Shown: positions 9,473 to 17,708 of the stretch, one piece after another
Layout: each line of letters starts with the position of its first letter
Position numbering within the stretch: position 1 is the first letter of the stretch
Assembly (NCBI RefSeq): GCF_902168175.1
Contig: NZ_CABHOU010000011.1
Coordinates: 1-58,737 of the forward strand
Source of the DNA: an uncultured Chitinophaga sp.
GTDB taxonomy: Bacteria; Bacteroidota; Bacteroidia; Chitinophagales; Chitinophagaceae
Direction of reading: 5' to 3'
DNA: 58,737 nt
Translations under genes and position numbers: made by a program
Notes under the pieces: model-generated
Told to the model about the DNA's origin: nothing
What the model saw: the letters and a program-made list of their open reading frames with translations, nothing else
Databases searched by the model: none

Positions 9473-9649
9473 ATGAAAAATCATTCAAAAACAAAAGTAA
9501 TCACAATGAGATCAAGTATCAGAATGGCAGGTGTTATATGTTTAATGGCGGTGATGGCTGCCATGTTCAGCTCCTGCGCTTCCCAGAAACTGGGTTGCCC
9601 GATGAAAATATCAAAAGCTCCGGTAACAGAAAAAAGCAAGAATTGTTAA
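9473..9649 (+). CDS. Small lipoprotein upstream of ytxJ
   Basis: A 58-codon gene (a shorter start at 9506 is possible) encoding a hydrophobic N-terminal segment rich in Met/Ala/Val, ending in the lipobox-like FSSC. A short tail with two further cysteines follows (QKLGCPM and a C-terminal KSKNC). It ends one base before the ATG of ytxJ, so the two are almost certainly cotranslated, and a good promoter lies upstream. It should be a lipid-anchored 25-30 residue peptide in the envelope. I recognise no family. The paired cysteines and the neighbour suggest a thiol-related role, which is inference only. Confidence 0.7.
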   Translation: MKNHSKTKVITMRSSIRMAGVICLMAVMAAMFSSCASQKLGCPMKISKAPVTEKSKNC

Positions 9650-9650
9650 G

Positions 9651-9992
9651 ATGACGAATTGGATGGATTTGAAGAATGAAGAGCAGTTGAGCAAGATCCA
9701 GTCAGATTCGTTCCTGCATCCGGTGGTGATTTTCAAGCACAGTACGCGTTGTTCCATTAGTTCAATGGCAAAGTCGCGCCTGGATAAGGCTATAGCTCCG
9801 CAGGGTATGGATTTTTACTATCTCGATCTTATCAGGTTTCGCCCTGTCAGCGACCGGATAGCCGGGATGTTCAACGTACCTCACGAGTCGCCCCAGGTAC
9901 TGGTAGTGAAAGATGGGAAGTGTGTGTACGACGAAAGCCATATGGGCATTACGATGGAGGCGATAGCGCAGCAGTCGGAAACAGGCAAATAA
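9651..9992 (+). CDS. ytxJ: Bacillithiol-system protein YtxJ (thioredoxin fold)
   Basis: A 113-residue thioredoxin-fold protein of the YtxJ family. The active site reads KHSTRCSISSMA, with a single cysteine (Cys34) in a CxxS arrangement rather than CxxC. The cis-proline loop is HESPQVLVVKDGK, and it ends with a helix as in monothiol bacilliredoxins. Such proteins are proposed to remove bacillithiol from S-bacillithiolated proteins in the cytoplasm. This suggests the organism makes bacillithiol. The gene follows the small lipoprotein directly and is closed by a strong terminator. Confidence 0.88.
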   Translation: MTNWMDLKNEEQLSKIQSDSFLHPVVIFKHSTRCSISSMAKSRLDKAIAPQGMDFYYLDLIRFRPVSDRIAGMFNVPHESPQVLVVKDGKCVYDESHMGITMEAIAQQSETGK

Positions 9993-10006
9993 CAAAGAAA
10001 TTGATA

Positions 10007-10044
10007 CAGAAGGCTGTTGTGTAGTAATACGCAACAGCCTTCTG
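10007..10044 (+). terminator. Terminator of ytxJ
   Basis: A perfect 13-bp stem, CAGAAGGCTGTTG (10007-10019) with its complement at 10032-10044, is followed by an AT-rich tail. It lies 15 bp after the ytxJ stop. Confidence 0.75.
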
Positions 10045-10056
10045 CATATATTTATA

Positions 10057-10064
10057 TAGCTTTG
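10057..10064 (+). promoter_or_regulatory. -7 promoter element of ubiX
   Basis: TAGCTTTG fully matches TAnnTTTG and stands 23 bp before the ubiX start. No clear TTTG -33 element is visible, because that stretch is occupied by the ytxJ terminator. Confidence 0.5.
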
Positions 10065-10087
10065 CCGGGTACAAAAGCCCTCCCGCA

Positions 10088-10648
10088 ATGAAACATAGAA
10101 TAGTAGTAGCCGTTACCGGGGCCAGTGGATCAATATACGCACGCCAGTTATTACAAAAACTGGCCAAAGCTTCCGGCCAGATCGACCAGGTGGCCATCGT
10201 GATGACGGAAAACGCCAAAACGGTATGGCAAACGGAACTGGACGAGGACGGTTATAAACAATTGCCTTTCCCTTTTTACTCCCAGCAGGACTTTCACGCG
10301 CCTTTTGCCTCTGGCTCAGGCCGTTTTGATACCATGATCATCTGTCCCTGCAGCATGGGTACCCTCGGGCGCATTGCCACCGGTATATCCAACGATCTTA
10401 TTACCCGCGCGGCCGATGTGGTGCTCAAAGAGCGCCGCCGCCTTATCTGTGTGCTGCGTGATACACCGTATAACCTGGTACACATCCGCAATATGCAAAC
10501 GGTAACCGAAGCCGGTGGTATTATATGTCCCGCTACACCTTCGTTTTATAGCAAACCCGCTACCATCGAAGATGTAGCAGCTACCGTAGTAGATCGTGTG
10601 CTGGACCTGGCAGGTATCCAACACGATACTTTCCGCTGGGGAGAATAA
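10088..10648 (+). CDS. ubiX: Flavin prenyltransferase UbiX
   Basis: A 186-residue flavoprotein of the UbiX/Pad1 family. It joins a dimethylallyl group to FMN to make the prenylated flavin used by UbiD-type decarboxylases. The N-terminus VVAVTGASGSIYARQLL is the FMN-phosphate loop, IICPCSMGTLGRIATGISNDL the central signature, and LRDTPYNLVHIRNM the conserved RETP-like segment (here RDTP). Length is normal. The aroQ gene follows after 36 bp, with which it may be cotranscribed. No ubiD is present in the window. Confidence 0.93.
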   Translation: MKHRIVVAVTGASGSIYARQLLQKLAKASGQIDQVAIVMTENAKTVWQTELDEDGYKQLPFPFYSQQDFHAPFASGSGRFDTMIICPCSMGTLGRIATGISNDLITRAADVVLKERRRLICVLRDTPYNLVHIRNMQTVTEAGGIICPATPSFYSKPATIEDVAATVVDRVLDLAGIQHDTFRWGE

Positions 10649-10684
10649 AATCACTATTTTAGGCATCTAATTTATCGAACACTC

Positions 10685-11110
10685 ATGAAACTCGCTATCG
10701 TAAACGGTCCCAACCTCAACCTCCTGGGTAAACGCGAGCCTGGTATTTACGGAAACACCAGTGCCGAAGATTATTTCGCTACGCTGGTGGCCAAATATCC
10801 GCAGGTGGAGCTTACTTACTTCCAGCATAATGTGGAGGGAGAACTCATCAACTTCATCCACCAGGTAGGTTTTGATATAGACGGTATTATCCTCAATGCA
10901 GGCGCTTATACGCATACTTCCATCGCCCTGCGCGATGCTATTTCGGCCATCAACGCCCCGGTAGTGGAAGTGCATATCAGTAACGTACACGCCCGCGAAG
11001 AGTTCCGCCACGTGTCAATGATCGCCGCCAAGTGTGTGGGTGTTATTTGCGGACTGGGCATGACGGGTTACGCGCTGGCCGTTGAATATTTCCTGGAAAA
11101 GGGTAAATGA
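10685..11110 (+). CDS. aroQ: Type II 3-dehydroquinate dehydratase AroQ
   Basis: A 141-residue enzyme of the shikimate pathway that dehydrates 3-dehydroquinate to 3-dehydroshikimate in the cytoplasm as a dodecamer. The type II signature is clear: VNGPNLNLLGKREPGIYG near the N-terminus with the catalytic tyrosine of GIYG, NAGAYTHTSIALRDA, and EVHISNVHAREEFRH with the catalytic histidine. A terminator follows the gene. Confidence 0.95.
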   Translation: MKLAIVNGPNLNLLGKREPGIYGNTSAEDYFATLVAKYPQVELTYFQHNVEGELINFIHQVGFDIDGIILNAGAYTHTSIALRDAISAINAPVVEVHISNVHAREEFRHVSMIAAKCVGVICGLGMTGYALAVEYFLEKGK

Positions 11111-11131
11111 TTAAATTTCTGCACTATATTT

Positions 11132-11160
11132 AAAGGGAAGGCACCGCGCTTTCCCTTTTT
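11132..11160 (+). terminator. Terminator of aroQ
   Basis: AAAGGGAAG (11132-11140) pairs with CTTTCCCTTT around one bulged T and is followed by a T run. It lies 21 bp after the aroQ stop. Confidence 0.7.
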
Positions 11161-11185
11161 TATTGACCCCAAAACCTGCTGTATC

Positions 11186-11533
11186 ATGAAAGTACTGCTC
11201 ATCATCATTTCTTTCATTAATGGTGCTTATATGCTGCTCGACGGTGTATACGTAATAAGGACAGGCAAATACATCGGCCCTCCCCAACCCGGTCCCTGGG
11301 CGCAGTTGTTTAACAAATTCAATATCGATGTATTCAAACTCGGGCCACTTTTTATCGCTATCGGTGCCGCGTGGCTCATCTTCATTTACAGTTTGCTAAC
11401 TTACCAGCCCTGGGCTTTTACGGCGGGCGTAGCGGCCGCGGTTCTCACACTTTGGTACTTACCTTTTGGGTCAGTGCTTTCGATTATCGTATTGGTTTTA
11501 CTTTTTGTGAACCGGCAGCAGTTTAACTATTAA
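11186..11533 (+). CDS. Hypothetical small membrane protein
   Basis: A 115-residue integral membrane protein with about four hydrophobic helices and the loop RTGKYIGPPQPGPW between the first two. Its stop codon is the first three bases of a dispersed repeat copy. I do not recognise the family. The size, helix spacing and short loops suggest a small inner-membrane protein of unknown role. Confidence 0.7.
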   Translation: MKVLLIIISFINGAYMLLDGVYVIRTGKYIGPPQPGPWAQLFNKFNIDVFKLGPLFIAIGAAWLIFIYSLLTYQPWAFTAGVAAAVLTLWYLPFGSVLSIIVLVLLFVNRQQFNY

Positions 11534-11584
11534 GCCGCCGTTGTGTCACTCCCTTCAGGGGTTGGAACAACATTGGGCAATGTT
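11533..11584 (+). repeat. 52-bp dispersed repeat, copy 1
   Basis: This stretch matches 22749-22800 at 48 of 52 positions. It starts at the last base of the preceding stop codon and ends in a small hairpin, AACATTG GG CAATGTT. In both copies a GGTGTATA palindrome-like element follows within about 30 bp. Confidence 0.75.
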
Positions 11585-11712
11585 CAGTTCTACTAGTACT
11601 GCGGTGTATACACCGTACTGTAAATCTTAAGTTACGCATTTCAGCGGCAGAACAACAGTGGGCAGCTTTTGCAATTGCAGGCGTGACGGTGTGTACGCCG
11701 CCACTGTAAATC
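11565..11712 (+). repeat. Degenerate tandem pair of about 86 bp
   Basis: Two diverged units lie in tandem. Each begins with GAACAAC (11565 and 11650), passes through a CGGTGTrTACrCCG palindrome (11601-11615 and 11686-11700), and ends with ACTGTAAATC. The 391-bp gap 11534-11924 holds only these repeats and the bioB terminator. I see no gene in it. Confidence 0.6.
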
Positions 11713-11860
11713 CGGGGCGCACTCCTTCCTTCCCGGATGCTGCTATTCATATGGTATAGACACCGAACAAATGTTACCGAAGCAAACGAAACAGAGGTTG
11801 GTACATAAATAAAAATAGCCTCTGAGAATTGTTTAAACGGGTACCCGGTTCCACAGGGAT

Positions 11861-11902
11861 ACAAATAAAAAGAGGCTGTATCGGACTTATGATACAGCCT
11901 CT
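11861..11902 (-). terminator. Terminator of bioB
   Basis: A perfect 12-bp stem, AGAGGCTGTATC (11871-11882) with its complement at 11891-11902, and an A-rich flank on the left (T tract on the minus strand). It lies 22 bp after the bioB stop. Confidence 0.85.
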
Positions 11903-11924
11903 TCCTATCTGCAAAGTATTTAAC

Positions 11925-12920
11925 TTAAAATTCAACCGACATTGCTGCCTTCTCGTCCTTAAAAGCCTCTCTTGGTTTCAGGCCCAGTAACTGGAACATC
12001 ATGTTGTCCTCATCGAAGGAAGGGTTAGGAGTGGTGAGCAGTTTGTCACCGGCGAAGATGGAATTGGCGCCTGCCATGAAGCAGAGTGCCTGCTCCGCCA
12101 GGCTCATTTCTGTTCTGCCGGCACTAAGGCGCACCATCGTGGCGGGCATGAGTATACGGGCAGTGGCTATCATCCTTACCATATCCCACATTTCTACTTT
12201 AGGAAGGTGGGAGAGCGGCGTGCCTTCCACTCTTACCAGTGCGTTAATGGGAACGGAGTCGGGGTGTTTGGGCATAGTGGCCAGCGTTTTCAGCATGTTG
12301 ATCCTGTCTTCATGCGTTTCACCCAAACCAATAATACCGCCACAGCAAACGGTTACACCTGCTTTACGTACGTTGTCCAGCGTTTGCAGGCGATCGTCGT
12401 AAGTACGGGTAGTAATAATTTCGCTGTAATATTCGTCGCTGGTATCCAGGTTGTGGTTGTAGGAGTATAAACCGGCATCGGCCAGTTTCTTTGCCTGGTC
12501 TTCGGTAAGCATGCCCAGTGTGCAGCAAACTTCCATACCAATTTCGTTTACGCCTTTCACCATGTCGAGTACGCGGTCGAAGTCGCGGTTGTCGCGTACT
12601 TCGCGCCAGGCAGCACCCATGCAGAAGCGCGTAGAACCTGCCTGTTTCGCTTTGCGGGCATAGTCCATTACCTCGTCTTTTTTCATGAGGGCCTGTACAT
12701 TAACACCGGTGTTGTAGCGGGCTGCCTGCGGACAATAAGCACAGTCTTCGGAGCAGCCGCCTGTTTTGATTGATAATAACGTACAAACCTGTACTTCTGC
12801 TGTATCCTGGTATTCGCGGTGAGCAGAAGCCGCGCGGTATATAAGTTCTAAAAGAGGTGTGTTATAAATTTCGTTGATTTCTTCAATGGTCCAGTCGTAC
12901 CGGATCTGCACTGCCTGCAT
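11925..12920 (-). CDS. bioB: Biotin synthase BioB
   Basis: A 331-residue radical-SAM enzyme that inserts sulfur into dethiobiotin, the last step of biotin synthesis. The 4Fe-4S cluster cysteines are Cys56, Cys60 and Cys63 in [12 protein letters not shown]. Further family segments are [29 protein letters not shown] and [24 protein letters not shown] with the 2Fe-2S ligand arginine. The length is normal. No other bio genes are present in the window, so biotin genes are scattered in this genome or it relies on imported precursors. Confidence 0.96.
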   Translation of the reverse strand: MQAVQIRYDWTIEEINEIYNTPLLELIYRAASAHREYQDTAEVQVCTLLSIKTGGCSEDCAYCPQAARYNTGVNVQALMKKDEVMDYARKAKQAGSTRFCMGAAWREVRDNRDFDRVLDMVKGVNEIGMEVCCTLGMLTEDQAKKLADAGLYSYNHNLDTSDEYYSEIITTRTYDDRLQTLDNVRKAGVTVCCGGIIGLGETHEDRINMLKTLATMPKHPDSVPINALVRVEGTPLSHLPKVEMWDMVRMIATARILMPATMVRLSAGRTEMSLAEQALCFMAGANSIFAGDKLLTTPNPSFDEDNMMFQLLGLKPREAFKDEKAAMSVEF

Positions 12921-12941
12921 AAGCTGAAATTTTTAGTGGAA

Positions 12942-12949
12942 CAAACATA
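12942..12949 (-). promoter_or_regulatory. -7 promoter element of bioB
   Basis: On the minus strand the sequence is TATGTTTG, a full match to TAnnTTTG, 21 bp upstream of the bioB start. The -33 element is not clear. Confidence 0.5.
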
Positions 12950-13075
12950 CAGTTTTAAATGGAAAAGTCTAACAGTTAGGAGTTTAAACATGTACCGTCG
13001 TAAATGAAGGGCTATTTGTATGAAATACAATGGCTTGGGTAATAGCGGGTGAGCGTGTTCACACCTGGTAAGTTG

Positions 13076-13161
13076 GCGGTGTTAACACCGCGGATGTGGT
13101 TGGATGCTCAAGTAGTCCGTACTGATTTATAAACTTTAAAGGTTGACGGTGTAAACACCGC
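13076..13161. repeat. Two palindromic repeats upstream of bioB
   Basis: GCGGTGTTAACACCGC (13076-13091) is a perfect 16-bp palindrome. ACGGTGTAAACACCGC (13146-13161) is a near-identical second copy 70 bp away. With the element at 13207-13230 there are three copies within 155 bp. The rest of the 330-bp gap 12921-13250 shows only the bioB -7 element. Confidence 0.7.
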
Positions 13162-13206
13162 ACCCACAATCTCCTCCGATTATTTATCACGCCTGAAGGC
13201 AATAAA

Positions 13207-13230
13207 AAAGGCGGTGTATACACCGCCTTT
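13207..13230 (-). terminator. 24-bp perfect palindrome, terminator of the M42 gene
   Basis: A perfect palindrome with core GCGGTGTATACACCGC is flanked by AAAG/CTTT. On the minus strand it is followed by a T-rich tract, and it lies 20 bp after the M42 stop, so it can act as a terminator. Its core belongs to the same GCGGTGT-NN-ACACCGC family as the repeats nearby. Confidence 0.7.
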
Positions 13231-13250
13231 CCTTAAATAGTTATCACCCG

Positions 13251-14351
13251 TTAAATATACCTGAAATTCGTTTTCGGCGTAATGTTCAACAGGGTCTGGT
13301 AAATCAGCATAATTGTACTTTCCACATCATCCTTCTTCACCATCTCCACCGTTGTATGCATATAACGCAAAGGCAGGCTGATAAGGGCAGAAGGCGTACC
13401 GTCGTTAGAGTAAGCAAAAGCATCTGTATCAGTACCAGTGCTGCGGCTTACCGCGTGGCGCTGGAATGGAATGCTGTTCTTCTCCGCAGTTTTAATGATC
13501 AGGTCGCGGAGGATGTTGTGTACGGCAGGACCGTAAGTAATACTGGGGCCGTTACCGCATTTAATCTCACCTTCGATGTTCTTGTTGATCATTGGTGTGG
13601 TGCTGTCGTGCGTTACGTCGGTGATGATCGCCACATTCGGTTTAATACGTTTGGCAATCATTTCTGCGCCGCGCAAACCTACTTCTTCCTGCACCGCGTT
13701 CACGATATACAGGCCGAATGGAAGTTTTTGCTTGTTCTCTTTCAGCAGTCGTGCTACCTCAGCGATCATGAAACCGCCAATACGGTTGTCTATCGCACGA
13801 CAAATGAAGTAATCGTAATTCAGTTCTTCAAAGCCATCTTCGAAGGTAATCACACAACCTACGTGAATGCCCAGGTCTTCTACCTCTTTACGTGAACGTG
13901 CACCGCAATCGAGGAAGATGTTGTCCACTTTCGGTTGTGGCTCTTTACCGTCTGCACTGCGCATACGGGTGTGGATAGCCGGCCAGCCGAATACGGCTTT
14001 CACGATGCCCTTCTCGGTATGAATATTTACTCTTTTAGAAGGAGCGATCTGCTGGTCGGAGCCGCCATTGCGGATCACATATATCAAACCTTCGGGAGAG
14101 ATATAGTTCACAAACCAGGAAATCTCGTCCGCATGTGCCTCTATTACTACTTTAAAAGGCGCGTCCGGATTAATGATGCCTACTGCCGATCCATAAGGAT
14201 CTACATAAGTTTCATCGATATAGGGGGCCAGGTATTTCAGCCATAACTTCTGTCCTTCTTTCTCGAAACCGGTAGGAGAAGGGTTGTTCAGGTAAGTTTT
14301 AAGGAATGCCATTGATTCCTTTGTCAGTATGGATTTTTGCTTTTTAGCCAT
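13251..14351 (-). CDS. M42-family metallo-aminopeptidase
   Basis: A 366-residue cytosolic peptidase of the M42 (glutamyl aminopeptidase/endoglucanase M) family. The metal ligands and catalytic residues can be placed: His73 in EAHADEISW, the bridging Asp in RAIDNRIGG, the Glu pair in QEEVGLRG, Asp in ITDVTHD, and His in RYMHTTVE. The enzyme should form a large oligomer and remove N-terminal residues from short peptides. A TATTTTTG promoter element stands at 14374-14381 on the minus strand, 23 bp before the start. Confidence 0.93.
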   Translation of the reverse strand: MAKKQKSILTKESMAFLKTYLNNPSPTGFEKEGQKLWLKYLAPYIDETYVDPYGSAVGIINPDAPFKVVIEAHADEISWFVNYISPEGLIYVIRNGGSDQQIAPSKRVNIHTEKGIVKAVFGWPAIHTRMRSADGKEPQPKVDNIFLDCGARSRKEVEDLGIHVGCVITFEDGFEELNYDYFICRAIDNRIGGFMIAEVARLLKENKQKLPFGLYIVNAVQEEVGLRGAEMIAKRIKPNVAIITDVTHDSTTPMINKNIEGEIKCGNGPSITYGPAVHNILRDLIIKTAEKNSIPFQRHAVSRSTGTDTDAFAYSNDGTPSALISLPLRYMHTTVEMVKKDDVESTIMLIYQTLLNITPKTNFRYI

Positions 14352-14373
14352 GGTTAATTTCTCTTAATATCAA

Positions 14374-14381
14374 CAAAAATA
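14374..14381 (-). promoter_or_regulatory. -7 promoter element of the M42 gene
   Basis: On the minus strand it reads TATTTTTG, a full match to TAnnTTTG, with a TTG about 23 bp further upstream. It sits between the M42 gene and the upstream UbiA-like gene. Confidence 0.45.
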
Positions 14382-14393
14382 AAGTAAAATGCT

Positions 14394-15260
14394 TTACCAG
14401 CCTGCAAGGAAGCCTGCATAATGCAGCAATGCCGATAACATCATCAACCCATCCAGGTAAAAGTAATATACATAATCGGATGCGTGCGTTTCTGAGTACC
14501 GTTTAACCATCGCTGTTATTGCCACCGGCACCAGTAGTGTGCCCACCAGCCACCCATCAACATAAAATAATAAACCTATTGCAAACACGGCTGCCAGAGC
14601 CACAGACAAATAATACAGCCGGCTCACGCCCTTGTCGTTAAACCAGGTAATCAGGCTGCGGATGCCTTGTTTTTTATCCTCTTCCCGGTCGCGGTTGTCG
14701 AATAAAATGCAAATGGCGTAGATAAGAAAGAAACGGTGAAGTGTAAGCAATGTAAGGCTGGCGCTATGGATATTGCCCGCCACCAGCGCTGGTAATACGG
14801 TTGTTACGTAAGTCCATACGAACGTAAGGAACAGCGTTTTGCCGATAGCGATTTTCCGTAGCCAGATAAAGGGCTTGTAGGCCAGTTTAGGTGCCGAATA
14901 CAAAAACGTGAGGAAGATGGCACCGCTCACTGGTAGCCAGTGCTGTTGCAGCGGCAGGTAATACCATAACGAGCCAAGCAGTCCAATGGCGCAGAGCAAC
15001 AGTTGCAGCGCTCTTTGCCGCTGGCCCCACGATAAACGGTGCGAAATGTCGTCGGCTCCGGGTGGCGTGAGGTACCAGTGAAAGTTATAACTGCATATGG
15101 TAGCGAAAAATACAAAGCCGTAAAACGTATTGTAGTCATACTGAAGGTGCAGCAATTCATTGCTTTGCCAGGTCATGGCAACCGCACAAAAGGCGATGTA
15201 AACCGAACTGAAAAGCAGGAAATTGAACAGGCTTTGTAGTATGCTTAAAATGCGGTGCAT
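14394..15260 (-). CDS. UbiA-like prenyltransferase-family membrane protein
   Basis: A 288-residue polytopic membrane protein with about eight or nine helices. It fits the UbiA prenyltransferase superfamily in length and topology. The second Asp-rich motif is recognisable as DNRDREEDKKQGIRSL after helix 5. The first motif (NDxxD) is not: at that place the sequence reads YNFHWYLTPPGADD. Whether it binds a prenyl diphosphate is therefore doubtful. It stands only 5 bp after the acyl-CoA carboxylase stop on the same strand and is likely cotranscribed with it. Confidence 0.75.
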   Translation of the reverse strand: MHRILSILQSLFNFLLFSSVYIAFCAVAMTWQSNELLHLQYDYNTFYGFVFFATICSYNFHWYLTPPGADDISHRLSWGQRQRALQLLLCAIGLLGSLWYYLPLQQHWLPVSGAIFLTFLYSAPKLAYKPFIWLRKIAIGKTLFLTFVWTYVTTVLPALVAGNIHSASLTLLTLHRFFLIYAICILFDNRDREEDKKQGIRSLITWFNDKGVSRLYYLSVALAAVFAIGLLFYVDGWLVGTLLVPVAITAMVKRYSETHASDYVYYFYLDGLMMLSALLHYAGFLAGW

Positions 15261-15265
15261 AAATG

Positions 15266-16804
15266 CTAAAGCGGAATATTACCGTGTTTTTTACGCGGCA
15301 TGTTTACCACTTTGTTCTCCAGCATCTTAAATCCTTTGATCAGTTTCTTACGCGCCTGGTCGGGCACTATCACTTCGTCTATATACCCTTTTTCTGCTGC
15401 CAGGTAAGGGTTAGAGAAACGTTTCGTGTATTCGTCGGTCAGTTCGTTCATGCGTACTTCCGCATTGGGGGCTGCATCAATATCTTTTTTAAAGATGATC
15501 TCTACTGCTCCCTTAGCGCCCATTACCGCAATCTCCGCCTGTGGGAAAGCGAAGTTAAGGTCGGCGCCAATGTGTTTGGAGTTCATTACACAGTAAGCGC
15601 CGCCATAGGCCTTACGGGTAGTGAGGGTGATACGGGGCACGGTGGCCTCGCTGAGCGCATACAGGAGTTTTGCACCATTGGTGATAATCCCGTTCCACTC
15701 CTGGTCGGTACCGGGCAAAAAGCCGGGTACATCTACCAGCACCAGCAATGGAATATTGAACGCATCACAGAAGCGGGTAAAACGGGCCGCTTTCACGGAG
15801 GCGCGGATGTCCAGTACGCCGGCCAGGTGCGCTGGCTGGTTGGCTACAATGCCAATGCTACGGCCGCCGATACGCGCAAAACCTACGATAATATTTTCAG
15901 CAAAGTCTTTATGTACTTCTAAAAAGCTCTCCGCATCCACCAGCTCTTCTATCACCTCTTTCATGTCATAAGGCTGGTTGGGATTTTCAGGGATGAGTGT
16001 GTTGAGCGTGGTCCTTGTTTCGTCGGCTGCCTCGTAAGGGTACACCGGCGCATCGTCTTCACAGTTCTGCGGCATATAACTCAGCAGTTGTTTCAGGTGA
16101 CGGATGCACTCCAGTTCGTCGGCACAGGCAAAATGTGTAACACCGCTTTTGGAGGCATGCGTTTGCGCACCGCCCAGTTCCTCGGAGGTTACTTCTTCAT
16201 GCGTAACGGTTTTAACTACGTTAGGGCCGGTTACGAACATGTAAGAGGTTTGTTCTACCATCAGCACAAAGTCGGTCATAGCAGGTGAATATACCGCACC
16301 GCCCGCACAGGGTCCCATGATGGCGGATAGTTGGGGTACAACACCGGAGGCGCGTACGTTGCGGTAAAAAATGTCGGCATAACCGCCAAGACTTACCACC
16401 CCTTCCTGTATCCTGGCGCCGCCGCTATCGTTGAGGCCGATAATGGGCGCGCCGTTCTGCATGGCCAGGTCCATGATCTTTACGATCTTTTCTGCATGCG
16501 GTTCGCTGAGGCTGCCACCGTACACGGTAAAATCCTGCGAGTAAACATATACCAGCCTGCCATTCACAGTTCCATAACCGGTAACTACGCCATCACCGAG
16601 GAATGCTTCCTGGTCGGCCGTGAGTCCCTTGTTGTTATTGCTTACCAGCATGCCCATTTCTTCGAAAGAGCCTTCGTCGAGCAGCAGTTTAAGCCGTTCG
16701 CGCGCGGTAAGTTTGCCTTTTTTGTGCTGGGAATCTATGCGTGCCTGGCCGCCGCCTAACATGGCAGCTTCCGTTTTTGTATGCAGTTGTTCTATTTTGC
16801 TCAT
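15266..16804 (-). CDS. Acyl-CoA carboxylase beta subunit (propionyl-CoA carboxylase type)
   Basis: A 512-residue carboxyltransferase with two crotonase-like halves (about residues 25-260 and 270-505). The oxyanion-hole motifs are visible: DSGGARIQEGV and IMGPCAGGAVYSPAMTDF in the first half, and VDVPGFLPGTDQE with GGAYCVMNSKHIGADLNFA in the second. It moves carboxyl from carboxybiotin to an acyl-CoA such as propionyl-CoA, feeding the methylmalonyl-CoA route. The biotin carboxylase and biotin carrier partners are not in this window. The UbiA-like gene follows after 5 bp. Confidence 0.93.
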   Translation of the reverse strand: MSKIEQLHTKTEAAMLGGGQARIDSQHKKGKLTARERLKLLLDEGSFEEMGMLVSNNNKGLTADQEAFLGDGVVTGYGTVNGRLVYVYSQDFTVYGGSLSEPHAEKIVKIMDLAMQNGAPIIGLNDSGGARIQEGVVSLGGYADIFYRNVRASGVVPQLSAIMGPCAGGAVYSPAMTDFVLMVEQTSYMFVTGPNVVKTVTHEEVTSEELGGAQTHASKSGVTHFACADELECIRHLKQLLSYMPQNCEDDAPVYPYEAADETRTTLNTLIPENPNQPYDMKEVIEELVDAESFLEVHKDFAENIIVGFARIGGRSIGIVANQPAHLAGVLDIRASVKAARFTRFCDAFNIPLLVLVDVPGFLPGTDQEWNGIITNGAKLLYALSEATVPRITLTTRKAYGGAYCVMNSKHIGADLNFAFPQAEIAVMGAKGAVEIIFKKDIDAAPNAEVRMNELTDEYTKRFSNPYLAAEKGYIDEVIVPDQARKKLIKGFKMLENKVVNMPRKKHGNIPL

Positions 16805-16836
16805 GGACCTGAAAATGAGGAGTAAAGCTAAAAAAT

Positions 16837-16866
16837 AAAAGGATTCCCGCCGCCGGGAATCCTTTT
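16837..16866 (-). terminator. Terminator of the lipoprotein gene at 16905
   Basis: A 13-bp perfect stem, AAAAGGATTCCCG (16837-16849) with its complement at 16854-16866, around a four-base loop. It is flanked by A and T runs and can work in both directions. Confidence 0.8.
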
Positions 16867-16904
16867 ATTTATATGAACCGCCATGGTGGCGGGTATAATG
16901 CATG

Positions 16905-17354
16905 TTAGTTGCGATAAACACGAATTTTGGGCGTACTCACGGTATCGCTGATGTTACCGGCATTGTCCTCGATATAGATATTGTAGTACAGCGAATCTGG
17001 TTCGAGGTTTGATTCTGAGTTAGGTTGCAGGAAGTTATTGTCGAGTACTACCTGTACCTGGGCTGTAAGGCTCGTGCCTTTGTAGGCGCCAATGCCCGGC
17101 ATGTCACGGATGTCGTATGGGCGTTCGGTAGAAGGGGTGGTCCACTTCGTTTGTATATAGAGGGCGTTCTCAATATCGCCGTCACCGTCTTTTACATCGA
17201 GCGTAATCAGCATTACACCCTGGTAATTCGCTGGTATTTCCGCCAGGGAAAACTCTTTAAATGTAACCTGTGGCTTATCTCCTTTCGCATCATCCTTTTT
17301 ACAGGCCATCAGACCTATAGCTAAAACTGCCGTTAAAACATACAATTTCTTCAT
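16905..17354 (-). CDS. Hypothetical lipoprotein
   Basis: A 149-residue lipoprotein with a signal peptide and lipobox GLMACKK (Cys18). The rest is a beta-sandwich-like domain with LDVKDGDGDIEN and YIEDNAGNISDTV, a pattern seen in Ig/cadherin-like surface proteins of Bacteroidota. No enzyme motif is visible. On the minus strand TAGGTTTG (17359-17366) lies only 5 bp before the start, which would give a nearly leaderless transcript if it is the promoter. The upstream gap holds the repeat array. Confidence 0.75.
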   Translation of the reverse strand: MKKLYVLTAVLAIGLMACKKDDAKGDKPQVTFKEFSLAEIPANYQGVMLITLDVKDGDGDIENALYIQTKWTTPSTERPYDIRDMPGIGAYKGTSLTAQVQVVLDNNFLQPNSESNLEPDSLYYNIYIEDNAGNISDTVSTPKIRVYRN

Positions 17355-17563
17355 ATAACAAACCTACGTTAATTTAACCAATATGCCAATATGTGGGAGG
17401 CGTAGCGCTTCCTGTTAATTAAACGCACAAGCGCCCTGTTTGTTACGCAGCACGACTCAATAATTTACGTCTTTTATCACCCTGGGGATGCCTGATCCTC
17501 CAAAAAGCGCCCGGTAGCCTTTTCGGGAGGTTATTCCCTGGATCTGTCGGGGTAGGTGGCCCC

Positions 17564-17708
17564 ATCCTTTATCGATCTCTTATACAGGCACCGTATTAAA
17601 AACGTATCAAAACCATAGATAAACCGTCCCTTTAAAGATACGGCTCATATACGGCTTAACTACGGCTCATATACGGGACATCTCTAAGGGATCGGGCAAC
17701 CTTGCCTG
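17564..17708 (+). repeat. 145-bp tandem repeat, unit 1 (TACGG variant)
   Basis: This is the first of two tandem units (17564-17708 and 17709-17853) with a period of 145 bp. Inside it TACGG occurs at 17639, 17650, 17661 and 17672, an exact 11-bp spacing. Both units share the block CCGTATTAAAAACGTATC and a CCATAGATAAACC segment. The 17355-17563 part of the gap contains further GATCCTCC/GGAGG-like inverted fragments and no gene. Confidence 0.85.

Noticed and set aside
9421..9654. 77-residue plus-strand frame starting at TTG 9421
   Set aside because: It covers the promoter -7 element and overlaps the better small lipoprotein gene (9473-9649). The translation has no family resemblance.
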